Assembly: GCA_017519685.1 (NCBI GenBank)
Contig: JAFWRV010000106.1
Location: forward strand, 1 to 15,023
Source of the DNA: Clostridia bacterium
GTDB lineage: Bacteria; Bacillota; Clostridia; Oscillospirales; Acutalibacteraceae
Direction of reading: 5' to 3'
Length of the DNA: 15,023 bases
Below the pieces are notes generated by a model, which did not search any database, was not told where the DNA came from, and saw only the letters and a program-made list of their open reading frames with translations. Both the position numbers and the translations under genes were made by a program. Shown here piece after piece: positions 13,406 to 15,023 of this stretch; position 1 is the stretch's first letter, and the number at the start of each line of letters is the position of its first letter.

Positions 13406-14173
13406 TCAGAGCTCCGTTTTGAAAAGATTGTTTGCGTTTTGTCTTGTAAGACCGAGAATTTCTTCGGGCGTTGTGTTTCTGACCGAAGCGAGCACCTCGG
13501 CGGTATAGGGAATATACGATGAATCGTTTCTGCTGCCCCTGAAAGGAACCGGCGTCATATAGGGACAGTCGGTTTCAATCAGCAGTCTGTCATCGGGAAC
13601 GGCGGCGGCGACCTCAAGCGGCTTTTTCGCGTTTTTGAAAGTTACCGCTCCGCCCAGACCGATATACATACCGATTCTGAGGATTTCCTTTGCCATTTCA
13701 ACCGAGCCCGAGAAACAGTGAACAACTCCGGCGGGTTTGTATTTCGCAAGGAGATTGAGCGTATCCTCGTGCGCTTCCCTGTCGTGAACAATAATCGGCA
13801 GAGAGAGCTCGTTCGCGAGGATAATCTGCTCCTCAAAAACCCTGAGCTGCACATCGCGCGGAGAAAAATTATAGTGATAGTCAAGACCTATTTCACCTAT
13901 TGCCACGCATTTATCATCCTTACACATTTCACGGACAATATCAAGATAGTTATCCTCTCTTTCCGATGCCTCGTGCGGATGAACACCGCAGGCGGCGTTT
14001 ATGAAAGGGTATTTATGCGCGAGTTCAAGAGAGGCGTAAGCGGTTTTTATATCGCTCGCGCAGTTGACTATACCGCAGATTCCTCTGCCGGGCAGGGAGG
14101 AGATAAGTTCTTCCCTGTCCTCATCAAACGCCTCGCTGTCATAGTGGGCGTGGCTGTCGTAAATCATTGCCAT
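13406..14173 (-). CDS. tatD: TatD-family metal-dependent deoxyribonuclease
   Basis: A 255-residue TatD hydrolase of typical length. Metal and catalytic residues: DSHAH (H8, H10), GEIGLDYH (E94), VHDREA (H130), VHCFSG (H152) and ETDCPY (D202). TatD proteins are cytoplasmic TIM-barrel nucleases with 3'-5' exonuclease and other phosphoesterase activity, linked to DNA repair and tRNA or DNA turnover. The ATG at 14173 shares its A with the TGA stop of the MetRS gene (TGATG), so translation is coupled. The only candidate ribosome site, GGAAG, is about 12 bases upstream. A second in-frame ATG two codons later is less favoured. The metG-tatD order is common in Firmicutes. Confidence 0.93.
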   Translation of the reverse strand: MAMIYDSHAHYDSEAFDEDREELISSLPGRGICGIVNCASDIKTAYASLELAHKYPFINAACGVHPHEASEREDNYLDIVREMCKDDKCVAIGEIGLDYHYNFSPRDVQLRVFEEQIILANELSLPIIVHDREAHEDTLNLLAKYKPAGVVHCFSGSVEMAKEILRIGMYIGLGGAVTFKNAKKPLEVAAAVPDDRLLIETDCPYMTPVPFRGSRNDSSYIPYTAEVLASVRNTTPEEILGLTRQNANNLFKTEL

Positions 14174-15023
14174 CAGCTTATTTTGCTTCCGTTGGGAATG
14201 TCATCGGCAAATATGACTTTGACATCTTCGCCCGCTGTCGCGGCAAGTATCATTCCCTGACTCTCAATTCCGCAGAGTACGGCGGGTTTGAGATTTGAAA
14301 CAAGGATAACCTTTTTACCCTTGAGGTCTTCGGGTTTGTACCATGCCGCTATGCCGCTTGCGACGGTTCTCGGCACTCCCGTGCCGTCGTCAAGAGTCAG
14401 CTCAAGAAGCTTCTTTGCCTTTTTTACAGGAACGCATTCTTTGATTTCGGCAACCCTGAGGTCAACCTTCGCGAAGTCATCAATACCGATTTTCGCAACT
14501 CCGAGGATTTCTTCTTTAAGCGGATTATCCTGCTCCGCGGGAGCGTGGGCAGCCGCGAGTTCTTCAAGCTCCTTGTCAAGGTCTATTCTCGGGAAAATGA
14601 TTTCCCCGCCTTTGATATTATAGTTTTCCTCTTTGCCGAATTCGCCGCATTCCTCCCAGTCTTTTATTTCACCGAGACCCATCTGCGCTCTGATTTTTGC
14701 GCTCGTGTCGGGCATAAACGGAGCGATAAAGACGGAGATTATGCGGATGCTCTCGCAGAGATTATACATAACCCCGGCAAGACGCGCCTTTTTGCTTTCG
14801 TCTTTGGCGAGAACCCAGGGCGCTGTTTCGTCGATATATTTGTTCGCGCGTGAAATGAACTTCCATATTGCGGAAAGAGACTCGGAGAAGTTGAGAGCGT
14901 CAAGGAAGCTTTCCGCGTCTGTTTTGGACTGCGCGGCAACGGCTTTGAGGTCGCTGTCAAATTCGCCCGCTTCACGGGTGTCGGGGAGTGTTTCCCCGAA
15001 ATACTTTTTGACCATGCCCGCGG
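14173..15023 (-). CDS. metG: Methionyl-tRNA synthetase, C-terminal part (5' end beyond right edge)
   Basis: The frame is open at the right edge and gives the last 282 residues. The first half is the helical anticodon-binding domain (for example FSESLSAIWKFISRANKYIDETAPW, where W67 sits in the usual NxYIDExAPW motif). The last 110 residues form the EMAP/Trbp111 tRNA-binding domain (DFAKVDLRVAEIKEC, RTVASGIAAWY, KVILVSNLKPAVLCGIESQGM, ending PNGSKIS). An acidic, alanine-rich linker joins them. It charges tRNA-Met in the cytoplasm; the appended domain helps dimerisation and tRNA binding. The catalytic HIGH and KMSKS regions lie outside the window. The stop TGA overlaps the tatD start by one base. 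Confidence 0.95.
   Translation of the reverse strand, partial: AGMVKKYFGETLPDTREAGEFDSDLKAVAAQSKTDAESFLDALNFSESLSAIWKFISRANKYIDETAPWVLAKDESKKARLAGVMYNLCESIRIISVFIAPFMPDTSAKIRAQMGLGEIKDWEECGEFGKEENYNIKGGEIIFPRIDLDKELEELAAAHAPAEQDNPLKEEILGVAKIGIDDFAKVDLRVAEIKECVPVKKAKKLLELTLDDGTGVPRTVASGIAAWYKPEDLKGKKVILVSNLKPAVLCGIESQGMILAATAGEDVKVIFADDIPNGSKIS

Noticed and set aside
1..15023. Defence island, prophage, transposon or CRISPR array
   Set aside because: No transposase, integrase, nuclease-helicase set, phage structural gene, direct-repeat array or attachment-like repeat was found on either strand.

Overview
The window looks like chromosomal DNA of an anaerobic, carbohydrate-using Bacillota (Clostridia), probably an uncultured gut or rumen lineage. 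The signs are strong AGGAGG-type ribosome binding sites, several near-consensus sigma-A promoters (TTGACA/TATAAT), short hairpin-plus-T terminators, tightly packed short operons, a metG-tatD gene order familiar from Firmicutes, and a radical SAM/nitroreductase operon. No tRNA, rRNA, CRISPR array, insertion sequence or phage gene is visible. The longest stretch without a gene is only about 176 bases.

Left part (1-2930). A secreted parallel beta-helix glycosidase of the GH141 type runs off the left edge on the minus strand. It has a signal peptide and a promoter whose -10 box lies in a perfect inverted repeat. Eight bases separate its -35 box from the -35 box of a divergent plus-strand pair, which encodes a two-helix membrane protein with a zinc ribbon and a membrane-anchored protein of an uncharacterised family. 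A bidirectional terminator closes that pair.

Middle (2939-7660). A PutP-like sodium:solute symporter on the minus strand has its own promoter and a leader hairpin. Upstream are two unrelated metallophosphoesterases in one operon, one with an N-terminal membrane segment and one with a C-terminal tail anchor. A lysoplasmalogenase (YhhN/TMEM86) gene diverges from them under a promoter with perfect consensus hexamers, and ends in a second bidirectional terminator.

Right part (7711-15023), all minus strand. Three gene sets can be seen. The first is a radical SAM protein followed by two nitroreductase-family flavoproteins of different subfamilies, from a strong extended -10 promoter. The second is a secreted GH92 exo-alpha-mannosidase whose reading frame is cut by one in-frame TAG. 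The third is the 3' end of metG with tatD and a PHP-domain hydrolase, in overlapping or nearly overlapping order.

Together the window mixes housekeeping (MetRS, TatD, PHP), glycan use (GH141, GH92, possibly the symporter), lipid or phosphoester turnover (lysoplasmalogenase, metallophosphoesterases) and a redox operon of unknown product. The items most worth a second look are the interrupted GH92 gene and the radical SAM/two-nitroreductase operon. I see no clear, wholly new defence or mobile system.
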